From assembly GCA_016715985.1 (NCBI GenBank), contig JADJXD010000001.1, positions 4,898,001 to 4,962,000 of the forward strand: DNA of 64,000 bases, read 5' to 3'. This stretch comes from Saprospiraceae bacterium (lineage in GTDB: Bacteria > Bacteroidota > Bacteroidia > Chitinophagales > Saprospiraceae). The notes under the pieces were generated by a model, which had not been told where the DNA came from, did not search any database, and saw only the letters and a list, made by a program, of their open reading frames with translations. Position 1 is the stretch's first letter. Every line of letters starts with the position of its first letter. This document shows, piece after piece, positions 1 through 8,810 of this stretch. A program made the translations under genes and the position numbers.

Positions 1-24
1 AACACCTTAAAAGAGAGCGATTTG

Positions 25-756
25 TCAGAATTTTGTTTCCATCAGGTATGGCAACATAGCTCTCCAGGTAGGCCAGTCATGTTTGATGTCATAACCCCAA
101 ATATCCAGATCATGTGGAATGCCCTTATGACTCAATACACCTGAAAGATATCTTGACCCTGAAGGATCTTCGTAATCCCCTGAGCCTGTGAGAATATGTA
201 TGTGACCTGAACTACGGATCATGTTCAGATGCCACTCATCCTGCAAATCATTCAGGTAATGTAAAGGACTATTGAAATACACATCTTCATCCCAATATCC
301 TTTAGAATATTTTCCTAAATCATACAATCCGGACATAGCGATACATCCTCTGATCAATGATGGACGTTTAAAGAAAAGATTTGCTGCATGTAGGGCTCCA
401 AAAGATGCACCACAGGTTATAATTGGTGTCTCCTGGCTTGTTCTGCCTTTGATAAAGGGCACTACTTCTTCATATACATATTGGTTGAATTGTTGATGGC
501 GGATAGCTTTATGACGACCTTCCATTTTGTTGTTCAACCAACTTTCAGAATTGATACTGTTGATGGAATAAACTTTCACTTTTCCTGCATCTATATATTT
601 TGCAAGCACATCAATCATTAGGAAACGTTCGTATTCCAAATAGTCTGCCGCAGCAGTCGGAAGCAGCAATAATGCAAAACCATGATGGCCGTATTCAACT
701 ATTTCCATCTGTTTATGTAAAGAAGGACTAAACCAGGATTGTATTTCTCTGTGCAT
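25..756 (-). CDS. Putative esterase, alpha/beta-hydrolase fold (esterase D-like)
   Basis: The 243-residue protein matches the putative-esterase (Esterase_D-like) branch of alpha/beta hydrolases. The nucleophile elbow G-A-S-F-G puts the serine at residue 118. The likely acid is Asp194 (G-S-G-D) or Asp197, and His226 lies in K-H-D-W-P-T-W, so a full triad is visible. There is no signal peptide, so it is probably cytoplasmic; the substrate cannot be told. The frame is open upstream to an ATG at 798, but I start at the ATG at 756, because family members usually begin with M-H-R-E followed by the W-x-S-P segment. No operon partner is evident: the next gene upstream is divergent. Confidence 0.8.
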   Translation of the reverse strand: MHREIQSWFSPSLHKQMEIVEYGHHGFALLLLPTAAADYLEYERFLMIDVLAKYIDAGKVKVYSINSINSESWLNNKMEGRHKAIRHQQFNQYVYEEVVPFIKGRTSQETPIITCGASFGALHAANLFFKRPSLIRGCIAMSGLYDLGKYSKGYWDEDVYFNSPLHYLNDLQDEWHLNMIRSSGHIHILTGSGDYEDPSGSRYLSGVLSHKGIPHDLDIWGYDIKHDWPTWRAMLPYLMETKF

Positions 757-994
757 ATTTTTAATTTTTTGCCAAAGTAGAAGATTTTTATTTATCATAA
801 AAATTATAAGCTGTTTTTTTACCAGACAAACGGAATATTGTATAATTCATAATATTATGCTCTGTACAGTTTACAGAAACTCCAAAGTATGAGTTTAAAT
901 CTTTCGTTTATTTAAATCTATTTCTGTACGAAGTCCTTATTATTATTTTTAGTTTATAAATATTTTATTTTCTTTGTATTCAAATGCAATAATT

Positions 995-1774
995 ATGAAT
1001 GAATCAGTAGTTCTGGTTGAAAAAAGAGAACAATTTGTAATACTAACTATCAACAGGCCGCAAGCAATGAATGCACTGAATGCAGATGTTCTGTCTTCTT
1101 TAAATACTTATTTTACAGACCATTATGAAGACAGTAATATAAAAGGAGTTATTATAACCGGGTCAGGCGAAAAAGCTTTTGTAGCGGGTGCTGACATTAA
1201 AGAGTTTGGTCATTTGAATGCATCAGCGGGAGTTGAGAAATCGAAGTATGGTCAGGACGTATTTTTCAAAATTGAAAGATTTCATGTACCTGTCATTGCC
1301 GCAGTAAATGGTTTTGCTTTGGGTGGAGGTTGCGAACTTGCAATGAGTTGCCACATACGTGTAGCCGGGTCACATGCAAGATTTGGTCAACCTGAAGTTA
1401 ATCTGGGATTGGTACCCGGATATGGAGGCTCACAAAGACTTATTCAATTGATCGGAAAGGGAAAGGCCATTGAGATGTTGCTTACCGCTGATATGATGAA
1501 AGCAGATGAAGCATTGTCTTACGGACTGATAACACATATCACAGAACCTGGCAAAGAAGTAGAAAAAGCACTGGAAATTCTGCATAAAACAGCTGAAAAA
1601 GGACCACTTGCCATAACACAGGTTATAGCACTCGTCAATGCTTATTATGACAAAAACATCGATGGTTTTGAAAAAGAGTACTCCGATTTTGGTAAAACCA
1701 TTGGCTCTGAAGATTCTAAAGAAGGTGCCGCTGCATTTGTTGAAAAAAGAACGCCCATGTTTAAGGGTAAATAA
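995..1774 (+). CDS. Enoyl-CoA hydratase/isomerase family protein
   Basis: A crotonase-fold enzyme of 259 residues, the usual length for short-chain enoyl-CoA hydratase. The oxyanion-hole segment A-G-A-D-I-K-E is at 64-70 and the second one, N-G-F-A-L-G-G-G-C-E, at 105-114. Both catalytic glutamates of the hydratase subgroup are present: Glu114 (G-G-G-C-E-L-A) and Glu134 (F-G-Q-P-E-V). It probably hydrates 2-enoyl-CoA in fatty-acid or amino-acid degradation in the cytoplasm. The frame can be read from a TTG at 974, but the ATG at 995 gives the normal family N-terminus. A T-rich TTTCTTTG box about 20 bp upstream may be the -7 promoter element. It converges with the biotin carboxylase gene, 42 bp apart. 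Confidence 0.9.
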   Translation: MNESVVLVEKREQFVILTINRPQAMNALNADVLSSLNTYFTDHYEDSNIKGVIITGSGEKAFVAGADIKEFGHLNASAGVEKSKYGQDVFFKIERFHVPVIAAVNGFALGGGCELAMSCHIRVAGSHARFGQPEVNLGLVPGYGGSQRLIQLIGKGKAIEMLLTADMMKADEALSYGLITHITEPGKEVEKALEILHKTAEKGPLAITQVIALVNAYYDKNIDGFEKEYSDFGKTIGSEDSKEGAAAFVEKRTPMFKGK

Positions 1775-1816
1775 TTCTCCTTTGAGATTTTTTGTCCAAA
1801 TATTTGCTCACAAACA

Positions 1817-3265
1817 TTACCTATTATGATTGATGACTACCAGATTTTCATCTGACTCATTGAGCAGAAATTGTGCTATTTCTGATGCAGCTTGAGCTTG
1901 TTCATTATATAATTGCTTTATACCTTCTTCATTCCAGTTTTTATTTACAAAATTAGTGTCAAAATTTCCTGAAATAAAATCCGGGTGTGACATCACAAAT
2001 GCTCCGAAGTCAAGTGTTGACACGATACCTTCAATTTCATAATCACCGATAGCCATCTTCATTTTTTGTATGGCTGACTCTCTCGTATGGCCATGTACTG
2101 CCAGTTTTGCCAACATCGGATCATAAAAGACAGGAATTTGCATTCCTTCAGAAATACCATTATCCACTCTGACCCCATCACCTTCAGGAATTCTGTATTT
2201 GTTCAACAGACCGATACTTGGCATAAAGTTGTCATAAGGGTCTTCAGCATAAATTCTCAATTCTATGGAATGTCCGTTTATGGATAGATCTTCCTGTTTT
2301 ATATTTAAAATTTCTCCGCGGGCTATTTTGATTTGTTGTTCGACCAGATCAATTCCGGTTATCATCTCTGTCACCGGATGCTCTACCTGAAGTCTGGTAT
2401 TCATTTCCAGGAAGTAAAAATTCAGATTTTCATCTAAAAGAAATTCGACAGTACCGGCACCTTCATAATTACAGGCTTTGGCCACCATTACGGCTGCTTC
2501 ACCCATTGCTTTTCTGATTTCAGGAGTTAAAACGCTACTTGGGGCTTCTTCGACCACTTTCTGATGTCTGCGCTGAATGCTGCATTCCCTTTCGAATAAA
2601 TAAAGCACATTTCCATGTTGATCAGCCAAGACCTGAATTTCAATATGCCTTGGTTTTGTGATGTATTTTTCAATAAATACGGACCCATCTCCAAATGCAG
2701 ATGTTGCTTCATTGATAGCTAACTGAACCTGTTCAGCAATATTTTCTTTTTTGTCCACAATACGCATCCCTTTTCCACCACCTCCCGCTGCGGCTTTGAT
2801 GAGAATCGGATAGCCAATTTGATTACCCACAGCGATGGCTTCTTCTGTATTTATCAAAGCGGATTCTGTTCCGGGTACCATAGGAATTCCAAAGGCTTTT
2901 ACTGCATCTTTAGCAGCTAATTTATTTCCCATTATTTCCATAGAACGGGCAGAAGGGCCTATCAGTTTGATACCTGCTTTTTCCAATGCCAATGCAAAAA
3001 CAGGATTTTCACTTAGAAAACCATAACCCGGATGGATAGCATCTACCTGAAATTTTTTGGCTATTTCTATTATCTTTTTCTGATTGAGATAAGAATCAGA
3101 CGATGCAGAAGCACCAACATGAACAGCAATATCAGCTTCCAGCGTATGTAATGCTTTTTTGTCCGCATCTGAATACACTGCTACGGATTCAATGCCTAAT
3201 TTTCTTAAGGTTCTGATGACTCTGCATGCAATTTCACCCCTATTTGCTATCAGTACTCTCTTCAT
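1817..3265 (-). CDS. Biotin carboxylase subunit (acetyl-/propionyl-CoA carboxylase)
   Basis: A 482-residue biotin carboxylase. It has the N-terminal domain (K-R-V-L-I-A-N-R-G-E-I-A), an ATP-grasp domain with the glycine loop G-G-G-G-K-G at 161-166, the E-R-E-C-S-I-Q-R-R-H-Q-K stretch at 225-236, and the metal/biotin-site segment E-M-N-T-R-L-Q-V-E-H-P at 287-297. No biotinyl domain follows, so biotin carrier protein and carboxyltransferase must be encoded elsewhere. It carboxylates carrier-bound biotin with bicarbonate and ATP. Sequence alone does not separate an AccC role from a propionyl- or methylcrotonyl-CoA carboxylase role. A neighbouring enoyl-CoA hydratase hints at acyl-CoA catabolism but is on the other strand. 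Confidence 0.9.
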   Translation of the reverse strand: MKRVLIANRGEIACRVIRTLRKLGIESVAVYSDADKKALHTLEADIAVHVGASASSDSYLNQKKIIEIAKKFQVDAIHPGYGFLSENPVFALALEKAGIKLIGPSARSMEIMGNKLAAKDAVKAFGIPMVPGTESALINTEEAIAVGNQIGYPILIKAAAGGGGKGMRIVDKKENIAEQVQLAINEATSAFGDGSVFIEKYITKPRHIEIQVLADQHGNVLYLFERECSIQRRHQKVVEEAPSSVLTPEIRKAMGEAAVMVAKACNYEGAGTVEFLLDENLNFYFLEMNTRLQVEHPVTEMITGIDLVEQQIKIARGEILNIKQEDLSINGHSIELRIYAEDPYDNFMPSIGLLNKYRIPEGDGVRVDNGISEGMQIPVFYDPMLAKLAVHGHTRESAIQKMKMAIGDYEIEGIVSTLDFGAFVMSHPDFISGNFDTNFVNKNWNEEGIKQLYNEQAQAASEIAQFLLNESDENLVVINHNR

Positions 3266-3327
3266 TCAATTATTTTTTGTGAAAATCTTATAATTCATAC
3301 TATGAAAATCAGAAGACTAATGGTTAA

Positions 3328-4623
3328 TTAATATAAAATCCCTACAATGGTGGCTGAAATAAGGGAAGCTAAAGTTCCGCCAAGTACAGCCTTCATTCCA
3401 AATTCTGAAAGTGTTTTTCTTTGTCCCGGTGCCAGCGAGCCGATACCACCAATTTGGATTCCGATGCTTGCAAAATTTGCAAATCCACATAACATATAAG
3501 TAGCCATAATAACTGATTTTTGAGAGCTTAAATGTATTGCGTTAGCAGTATTTTTTAGTTCGGCCAATTGGACATACCCTACAAATTCACTTGCTGCCAG
3601 TTTTATACCCAATAATTGGCCCATCAACATCATATCTTCACGAGCAACTCCTATCAGCCACATCAAGGGAGAAAAAATGATTCCTAGTAATGTCTCCAGA
3701 GATAATTTGCTGTAAGGAGTATATTCAGCGATAACACTGTTTAACGTAGTCCAATCACCTACCATGTTTAGAATATGATTAATCATTGCTATAAAGGCAA
3801 TAAATACTAATAGCATTGCTGCAACATTAGCGGCAAGTTTTACCCCTTCCGTTGTGCCATTAGAGATGGCATCTAATAGATTTGAACCTATGTTTTCAGT
3901 AGAAACGTTTACATCTGTATCTATTTTTTCTGTTTGTGGATATAGAATCTTTGAAACCACAATAGCACCGGGTGCAGCCATGACGGAGGCAGCGAGTAAA
4001 TGTTTTGCAAATTCAAGCCTTTGGACGGGATCGTCCCCACCCAGAAAGCTTATGTATGCAGCTAAGACCGCTCCGGCGACTGTTGCCATTCCGCCAATCA
4101 TCACCAATAATATTTCAGAACGGTTCATACGTTCAAGATAGGCCTTAATCATAAGTGGAGCTTCGGTTTGACCCAGAAATATATTGCCTGCAACAGATAG
4201 ACTTTCAGCACCTGATATCCCCAGTAATTTTGTAAATATTTTGGCCAATCCTTTTACAATGACCTGAATAACACCGAGATAAAACAAGACAGATGTAAGT
4301 GCTGAGAAAAATATAATAGTAGGTATAACCTGAAAAAGAAAAATAAATCCAAAGCTTTCAACGTTCATCATTCCACCTAACAAAAATTCACTTCCGGCTT
4401 TTGTGAAATCCAGTAATGAAACAAAAATACTCCCGATAAATTCGAAAATGGATTTAATAAAATCCAGTTTTAAAACACCTAATGCAAGAACTACCTGAGC
4501 ACTTAAACCTATAGCTACTGTCCGCCATTTAATCCCTTTTTTGTTACTACTGAATACCCATGCTATAAAAATAAGCGAAGCCATTCCTACCACGCCGTGT
4601 ACAATTCCCCAAAGGATATCCAT
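3328..4623 (-). CDS. Concentrative nucleoside transporter (NupC/CNT family)
   Basis: A 431-residue, strongly hydrophobic inner-membrane protein of the CNT family, which imports nucleosides with Na+ or H+. The signature G-Q-T-E-A-P is at 151-156, in the substrate-binding hairpin region, and the C-terminal half has the family's small-residue helices (for example the S-A-T-I-V-G end). Length and motif order agree with full-length NupC-like proteins. It is divergent from a uridine kinase across an 87-bp intergenic region, which suggests a salvage pair in which imported uridine or cytidine is trapped by phosphorylation. The ion and the exact nucleosides cannot be read from the sequence. Confidence 0.92.
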   Translation of the reverse strand: MDILWGIVHGVVGMASLIFIAWVFSSNKKGIKWRTVAIGLSAQVVLALGVLKLDFIKSIFEFIGSIFVSLLDFTKAGSEFLLGGMMNVESFGFIFLFQVIPTIIFFSALTSVLFYLGVIQVIVKGLAKIFTKLLGISGAESLSVAGNIFLGQTEAPLMIKAYLERMNRSEILLVMIGGMATVAGAVLAAYISFLGGDDPVQRLEFAKHLLAASVMAAPGAIVVSKILYPQTEKIDTDVNVSTENIGSNLLDAISNGTTEGVKLAANVAAMLLVFIAFIAMINHILNMVGDWTTLNSVIAEYTPYSKLSLETLLGIIFSPLMWLIGVAREDMMLMGQLLGIKLAASEFVGYVQLAELKNTANAIHLSSQKSVIMATYMLCGFANFASIGIQIGGIGSLAPGQRKTLSEFGMKAVLGGTLASLISATIVGILY

Positions 4624-4710
4624 ATTTTTATAATGTTTTGTTTAAATAAGTGGCGGTAATATTGTTATTTTGTCCGAAAAATAGGATTATTCTCAAAAAT
4701 AAGTGCTTTT

Positions 4711-5361
4711 ATGAGTCTTAAAAATTCAAATTCTTTTATTATTGGAATTTCAGGCGGTAGTGGGTCTGGGAAAACTTCTTTCATTCGGGACATCAAAGAG
4801 CACTTTACTTCAGATGAAATTTGCTTTCTTTCTCAGGATGATTACTACAAGCCGAGAGATCTTCAGCACGAAGACGAAAATGGAATAAAAAATTTTGACC
4901 TTCCTGATTCGATTGAACAAGATGATTTTTATTTTGATTTAGTCAAGCTGACAAACGGAATGGAAGTCGAAAGACCTGAATACACATTTAATAATGATAA
5001 TAAAGAACAAAAAACACTACATTTTAAGCCTGCTCCAGTCATTATTGCTGAAGGTCTTTTTGTGTTTCAGAATTACAGGGTTTTTGACCTATTGGATTTA
5101 AAAATTCTTATTCATGCTACCGATACTCAAAAGATTATCAGACGTATCAAGAGGGATAGGGTAGAAAGAAATTATCCGTTGGAAGATGTACTTTATAGGT
5201 ATGAACATCATGTTTTACCATCTTTTGAGGCATACATCCTGCCTTTTTTCAACAAAGTAGATATTATAGTCAATAATAATAAATCCTATAATATGGGAAG
5301 GGATATGCTAATCTCTTTTCTCGAAAAAAGACTTAAAACAATTCTACTGGATGTAGAGTAA
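4711..5361 (+). CDS. udk: Uridine kinase
   Basis: A 216-residue P-loop kinase. The Walker A loop G-G-S-G-S-G-K-T-S is at 15-23, followed by the D-D-Y-Y-K stretch typical of uridine kinases and phosphoribulokinases, and an R-x-x-R-D-x-x-E-R lid (R-I-K-R-D-R-V-E-R) in the second half. It phosphorylates uridine and cytidine with ATP or GTP, the first step of pyrimidine salvage, in the cytoplasm. It is somewhat divergent from the E. coli type, so a related nucleoside specificity is possible. The divergent nucleoside transporter supports the salvage role. The start ATG at 4711 matches the usual short N-terminus before the P-loop. Confidence 0.87.
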   Translation: MSLKNSNSFIIGISGGSGSGKTSFIRDIKEHFTSDEICFLSQDDYYKPRDLQHEDENGIKNFDLPDSIEQDDFYFDLVKLTNGMEVERPEYTFNNDNKEQKTLHFKPAPVIIAEGLFVFQNYRVFDLLDLKILIHATDTQKIIRRIKRDRVERNYPLEDVLYRYEHHVLPSFEAYILPFFNKVDIIVNNNKSYNMGRDMLISFLEKRLKTILLDVE

Positions 5362-5366
5362 TGGTT

Positions 5367-6020
5367 TTAGTCTTCCTGTATAATGTTGCAAATTTCTATT
5401 TCTTCATCAGGATTAATTTCTTTCGGGCTTTTATGTATGATTGCTGCTTTCAGAAGATGAATTATTTTTTCTGATTCTGATGCTCTGATTTTTATACTTA
5501 CTTCAGCGGTTTCATTAAAGTTTTTTTCTGCAATTTCTATACCCGATTCTTTGATAGCGTTCAGTATATTGCCCATGTTTTCATAATCAAAAATAAGCCT
5601 GAAAGTTTTTGATATTGTTTTTTGGATAATATTTGCTTCATCTAAGGCTGCTATAGTGGATTGTTTATATGCCTGAATCAGTCCTGATGCTCCCAGTTTT
5701 GTACCACCAAAATATCTGACGACAATAATTATAATATTTGTAAGATTATTACTTAAAATTTGCCCGTAGATGGGTTTTCCGGCTGTTCCGGAAGGTTCCC
5801 CATCATCGTTGATTCGATATCTATTGTTGTCCGGACCGATTTTGTAGGCATAGCAGTAGTGTCTGGCTTTGGGATGCTCTTTATGAATGGCAGACATTAT
5901 ATTGTCTAATTCTGATTCATGATCGAAAGGGAAGGCATAGGCCAGGAATTTACTTCCTTTCTCTTTATATTCTCCAAAGCTGGCTTTTTCGATGGTTAGA
6001 TAAGTATCTGTTATCATCAT
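5367..6020 (-). CDS. YigZ/IMPACT family protein
   Basis: A 217-residue protein of the UPF0029/IMPACT family. The N-terminal domain carries the family segments K-G-S-K-F-L-A-Y, K-A-R-H-Y-C-Y-A-Y and the block D-D-G-E-P-S-G-T-A-G-K-P-I, then R-Y-F-G-G-T-K-L-G-A-S-G-L; a ferredoxin-like C-terminal domain follows. Family members are linked to translation control, but the biochemical role in bacteria is poorly defined. Its ATG overlaps the stop of the upstream EamA gene (ATGA), so translation is probably coupled. It is the last gene of the minus-strand run that starts with serine palmitoyltransferase; nothing suggests it shares that function. Confidence 0.9.
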   Translation of the reverse strand: MMITDTYLTIEKASFGEYKEKGSKFLAYAFPFDHESELDNIMSAIHKEHPKARHYCYAYKIGPDNNRYRINDDGEPSGTAGKPIYGQILSNNLTNIIIIVVRYFGGTKLGASGLIQAYKQSTIAALDEANIIQKTISKTFRLIFDYENMGNILNAIKESGIEIAEKNFNETAEVSIKIRASESEKIIHLLKAAIIHKSPKEINPDEEIEICNIIQED

Positions 6021-6886
6021 GAAATGGCTATCAAAACAATTGCAATGACGGCAACAGCAAACCCGGTAAGCTTTATATTTGTCAGTCTTTCGTTAAATAT
6101 GAATAAACCAAAAACAGCAGAAACCGATAATACTCCTACATTATTTATGGGAAAGACAACTGAACCACCCCAGCCATTGGCTAATACCAGCAACAGCAAA
6201 TAAATTGAAAAAAAATTGGGCACTCCTAAAGCTATGCCACCAACAAGATTTTTGAGTCTGAACTTAACTTTTCCTCTTAGGTACTGAATTATTAATATAA
6301 CGAATCCGGTAAAACCTGCTGAGAGAAATAAAGTGGCTACAAATCCGGGATCGCCATTATTTACCAATCCATGATACTGAATCAGGAAAATGGAACTGTC
6401 AATGACACATGAAAAAAGAAATGTCAAGATAGGAAGCATTAGTACCCATTTGGAAAGAACAGATTTGCGCTCATTATTTTTTTGGTAACTCAATAAAATA
6501 ATGGATAAAACAGATGCAATAATTCCAAACCACTTCAAAAATGAAGAAGTTTCGCCAAAAAAAATAATTGCTATCAATGCCGGTGCAATTAAGGACATTT
6601 TTTGAAATATAGTAGTTATTACCATCCCAAAATGCTGCACAGTGAGTGCCATGATATTAAATACAATTATAAAAATCACTCCCAGTAAAAATGCGTACTT
6701 AAACCAGGGTAGCGTCAGGAGATTATCCGGTAATGGATTGCCCCCAGCCACCACACTTGCAGTAAGAACACATACAATATAGTTGACAGTGATAGCCTGA
6801 AAATTATCAATACCGTATTTGTCAAATAACTTAAAAGCAACTCCAATGAGTGCGTTGAGTATGATACACAAAATGAGTAAAATCAT
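6017..6886 (-). CDS. EamA/DMT-superfamily transporter
   Basis: A 289-residue membrane protein with about ten hydrophobic segments in two five-helix halves, the layout of drug/metabolite transporters of the EamA type. No substrate motif is readable. The gene overlaps its neighbours by 4 bp on both sides (lipid kinase upstream, YigZ downstream), so it is very likely cotranscribed with the sphingolipid-type genes. A role in moving a lipid intermediate or headgroup precursor is conceivable from this context but is only inference; a generic metabolite exporter is equally possible. Confidence 0.82.
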   Translation of the reverse strand: MILLILCIILNALIGVAFKLFDKYGIDNFQAITVNYIVCVLTASVVAGGNPLPDNLLTLPWFKYAFLLGVIFIIVFNIMALTVQHFGMVITTIFQKMSLIAPALIAIIFFGETSSFLKWFGIIASVLSIILLSYQKNNERKSVLSKWVLMLPILTFLFSCVIDSSIFLIQYHGLVNNGDPGFVATLFLSAGFTGFVILIIQYLRGKVKFRLKNLVGGIALGVPNFFSIYLLLLVLANGWGGSVVFPINNVGVLSVSAVFGLFIFNERLTNIKLTGFAVAVIAIVLIAIS

Positions 6887-7779
6887 TTCACTTGAATTGA
6901 AGGAAACAGAACATTCAGAGATGAAGGGATTACTTTAAACGTAACAGTTTTGTCTGACTCAAATCCTTCACCATCTACATGCATATGTTCTTTGTCTTTG
7001 ATTTTAATGGTAACTTCTCTGACTTTATACAATTTGACGAGAGGGCTTTTATGAAAAGTTCTGTTCAGCATTCTGAATGCCATCAGAAAGTATCTGAAAA
7101 CAGGTTTTTTGACCACTAATAAGACATCTAACATTCCATCTTGAAGATCAGCATTAGGAACAATAGTAAAATTATATCCATAAATGGAGGCATTGGCTAC
7201 CACTGCCATCGCGTATTGACCACTGAATTTTTCATTTTCAGTCTCAATTTCAAGACTCAGATACTTAAAAGATAAACTTTCTTTTAATGTTGCTATGAAG
7301 TAGGGTAGAAAGCCCCTTTTTTTATTCGCTTTAGTTTTAAAGGCAACAGTAGCATCCAGTCCGATCCCGGCAATATTTAGAAAAAAACGGTCATTAGCCA
7401 AACAAGTATCAATTTTTTGAACAATACCAGTGTTGATTGCCTTTAAACTGTATTCTGCCTGGCGACCTAATCCTATGTGCATTGCAAAACCGTTTCCTGA
7501 TCCGAAGGGTATTACACTCAGTATGGTGTTTTGGTGTACCAGGGATGAAGCGACTTCATTTACGGTACCATCTCCACCGACAGCTGCAACCATATAATAG
7601 TTTTTATCAACAGCCTCTTTGCTCAGTAGCCGGGCGTGCCCGCTATATTGGGTCAAACAAATTTCATATTCAAATTTTGTCAGATCCAGATTATTTCTGA
7701 TTAATGCGTCAAGTTGATCCTTTTTTTTAGTACCGGAAAATGGATTGGTTACAAATCTTATTTTTTTTCTTTCAGCCAT
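6883..7779 (-). CDS. Diacylglycerol/sphingoid-base kinase family lipid kinase
   Basis: A 298-residue member of the DAGK_cat/YegS/LCB5 family. The ATP-binding signature G-G-D-G-T-V-N-E is at 68-75, the following G-S-G-N-G-F-A loop at 93-99, and V-D-G-E near 270 is the usual C-terminal motif. It should phosphorylate a lipid hydroxyl at the cytoplasmic membrane face. The family includes diacylglycerol, sphingosine and ceramide kinases. Its position 21 bp downstream of the epimerase, in the cluster headed by serine palmitoyltransferase, makes a sphingoid base or ceramide a plausible substrate, but the sequence alone does not choose. Confidence 0.87.
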   Translation of the reverse strand: MAERKKIRFVTNPFSGTKKKDQLDALIRNNLDLTKFEYEICLTQYSGHARLLSKEAVDKNYYMVAAVGGDGTVNEVASSLVHQNTILSVIPFGSGNGFAMHIGLGRQAEYSLKAINTGIVQKIDTCLANDRFFLNIAGIGLDATVAFKTKANKKRGFLPYFIATLKESLSFKYLSLEIETENEKFSGQYAMAVVANASIYGYNFTIVPNADLQDGMLDVLLVVKKPVFRYFLMAFRMLNRTFHKSPLVKLYKVREVTIKIKDKEHMHVDGEGFESDKTVTFKVIPSSLNVLFPSIQVK

Positions 7780-7800
7780 CTTTTCATTCTTTACCTCACC

Positions 7801-8796
7801 TTACTTGAGCCAATTATTTTCTTTGTACCATAGAATGGTTTCTTTAATTCCTTCATCTAATGTATAAGCCGCAGTAAACCCTAAATCTTTTTGCTGTTCT
7901 GAAATGTCACAATTCCAACTTCTGGCTTTGATTTCATTTACTTTCTCAATATTTAATGAAGGGTATTTTCCACTTAATGCAGACACTTTTTCAGAAACAT
8001 AAGCTACTCCTTTGATCACAAAAATGGGTAATCTGATACTGACGGTTTTTTTAGAAAGGTGCTTTTTTATTAAACTGTTGAAATATTTTCCTTCATAACT
8101 TTGTCCATCTGTGACAAAATAGCCTTTATGCTTTACATCAGATGACATAGCATCCACAATCATTTTAGCCAAATCTTTTACATATATAAAAGTAAGTTTT
8201 TGTTTGCCAAAACCTGCAACCAACTCAATTCCTTTATTAATGGTTTCGAATACATTAAACAGATCTTTTTCCATTGGACCGTACACTGCTGTCGGCCTGA
8301 GGATAACCCAGGGTATATCTTTGCTATTGATCAATAAGTTTTCTGAATCAAGTTTGCTCCTGCCATAGTTAGTCACAGGGTGTGGTACAGAATTGGAATC
8401 AAGTATACCATTTTTTTGGAAATCAGCCGGTCCATAGGATGCCAGACTGCTTATAAAAACAAACTTCTGAATATTTATTTTTGCATTTTTAATAGCACAA
8501 AGCAAATTATCCAAATAAGTTGTATTAACTTTCCAGTATGCTTTGGGTTCAGGGCTTTTGGTAAGTCCGGCATTATGGATGATATATTCAAATTGATGGT
8601 ATTGAAGGCTTTCAGTCATTTGAAGGATATCTTCAAAATTCCATTCAATCAGTTTTATGTCCAATCCTTTTAAACCTGAAGTATCACTGGACTTCCTTAC
8701 TGTTGCTGTGACTTCATATCCTCTTGAAAGGCATTCTCTTACTATAAAACCTCCAATGAAGCCTGTAGCCCCTGTAATCAATACTTTTTTTTTCAT
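7801..8796 (-). CDS. NAD(P)-dependent epimerase/SDR, candidate ceramide or ketosphinganine reductase
   Basis: An extended short-chain dehydrogenase of about 331 residues. The Rossmann loop T-G-A-T-G-F-I-G is at 8-15, an S-S pair follows near 116, and the catalytic Y-G-R-S-K is at 144-148. The frame also opens at a TTG at 8814, which overlaps the stop of the GNAT gene (TTGA). I choose the ATG at 8796 because M-K-K-K-V-L-I-T-G-A is the normal family start. Related epimerase-like reductases act in bacterial ceramide synthesis (CerR of Caulobacter). The gene sits two genes after serine palmitoyltransferase and is tightly coupled to the GNAT gene, so an oxidoreductase step on a sphingoid lipid is the best guess. 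A sugar-nucleotide enzyme is the alternative. Confidence 0.82.
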   Translation of the reverse strand: MKKKVLITGATGFIGGFIVRECLSRGYEVTATVRKSSDTSGLKGLDIKLIEWNFEDILQMTESLQYHQFEYIIHNAGLTKSPEPKAYWKVNTTYLDNLLCAIKNAKINIQKFVFISSLASYGPADFQKNGILDSNSVPHPVTNYGRSKLDSENLLINSKDIPWVILRPTAVYGPMEKDLFNVFETINKGIELVAGFGKQKLTFIYVKDLAKMIVDAMSSDVKHKGYFVTDGQSYEGKYFNSLIKKHLSKKTVSIRLPIFVIKGVAYVSEKVSALSGKYPSLNIEKVNEIKARSWNCDISEQQKDLGFTAAYTLDEGIKETILWYKENNWLK

Positions 8797-8810
8797 TTCC
8801 GGTTTCAATT

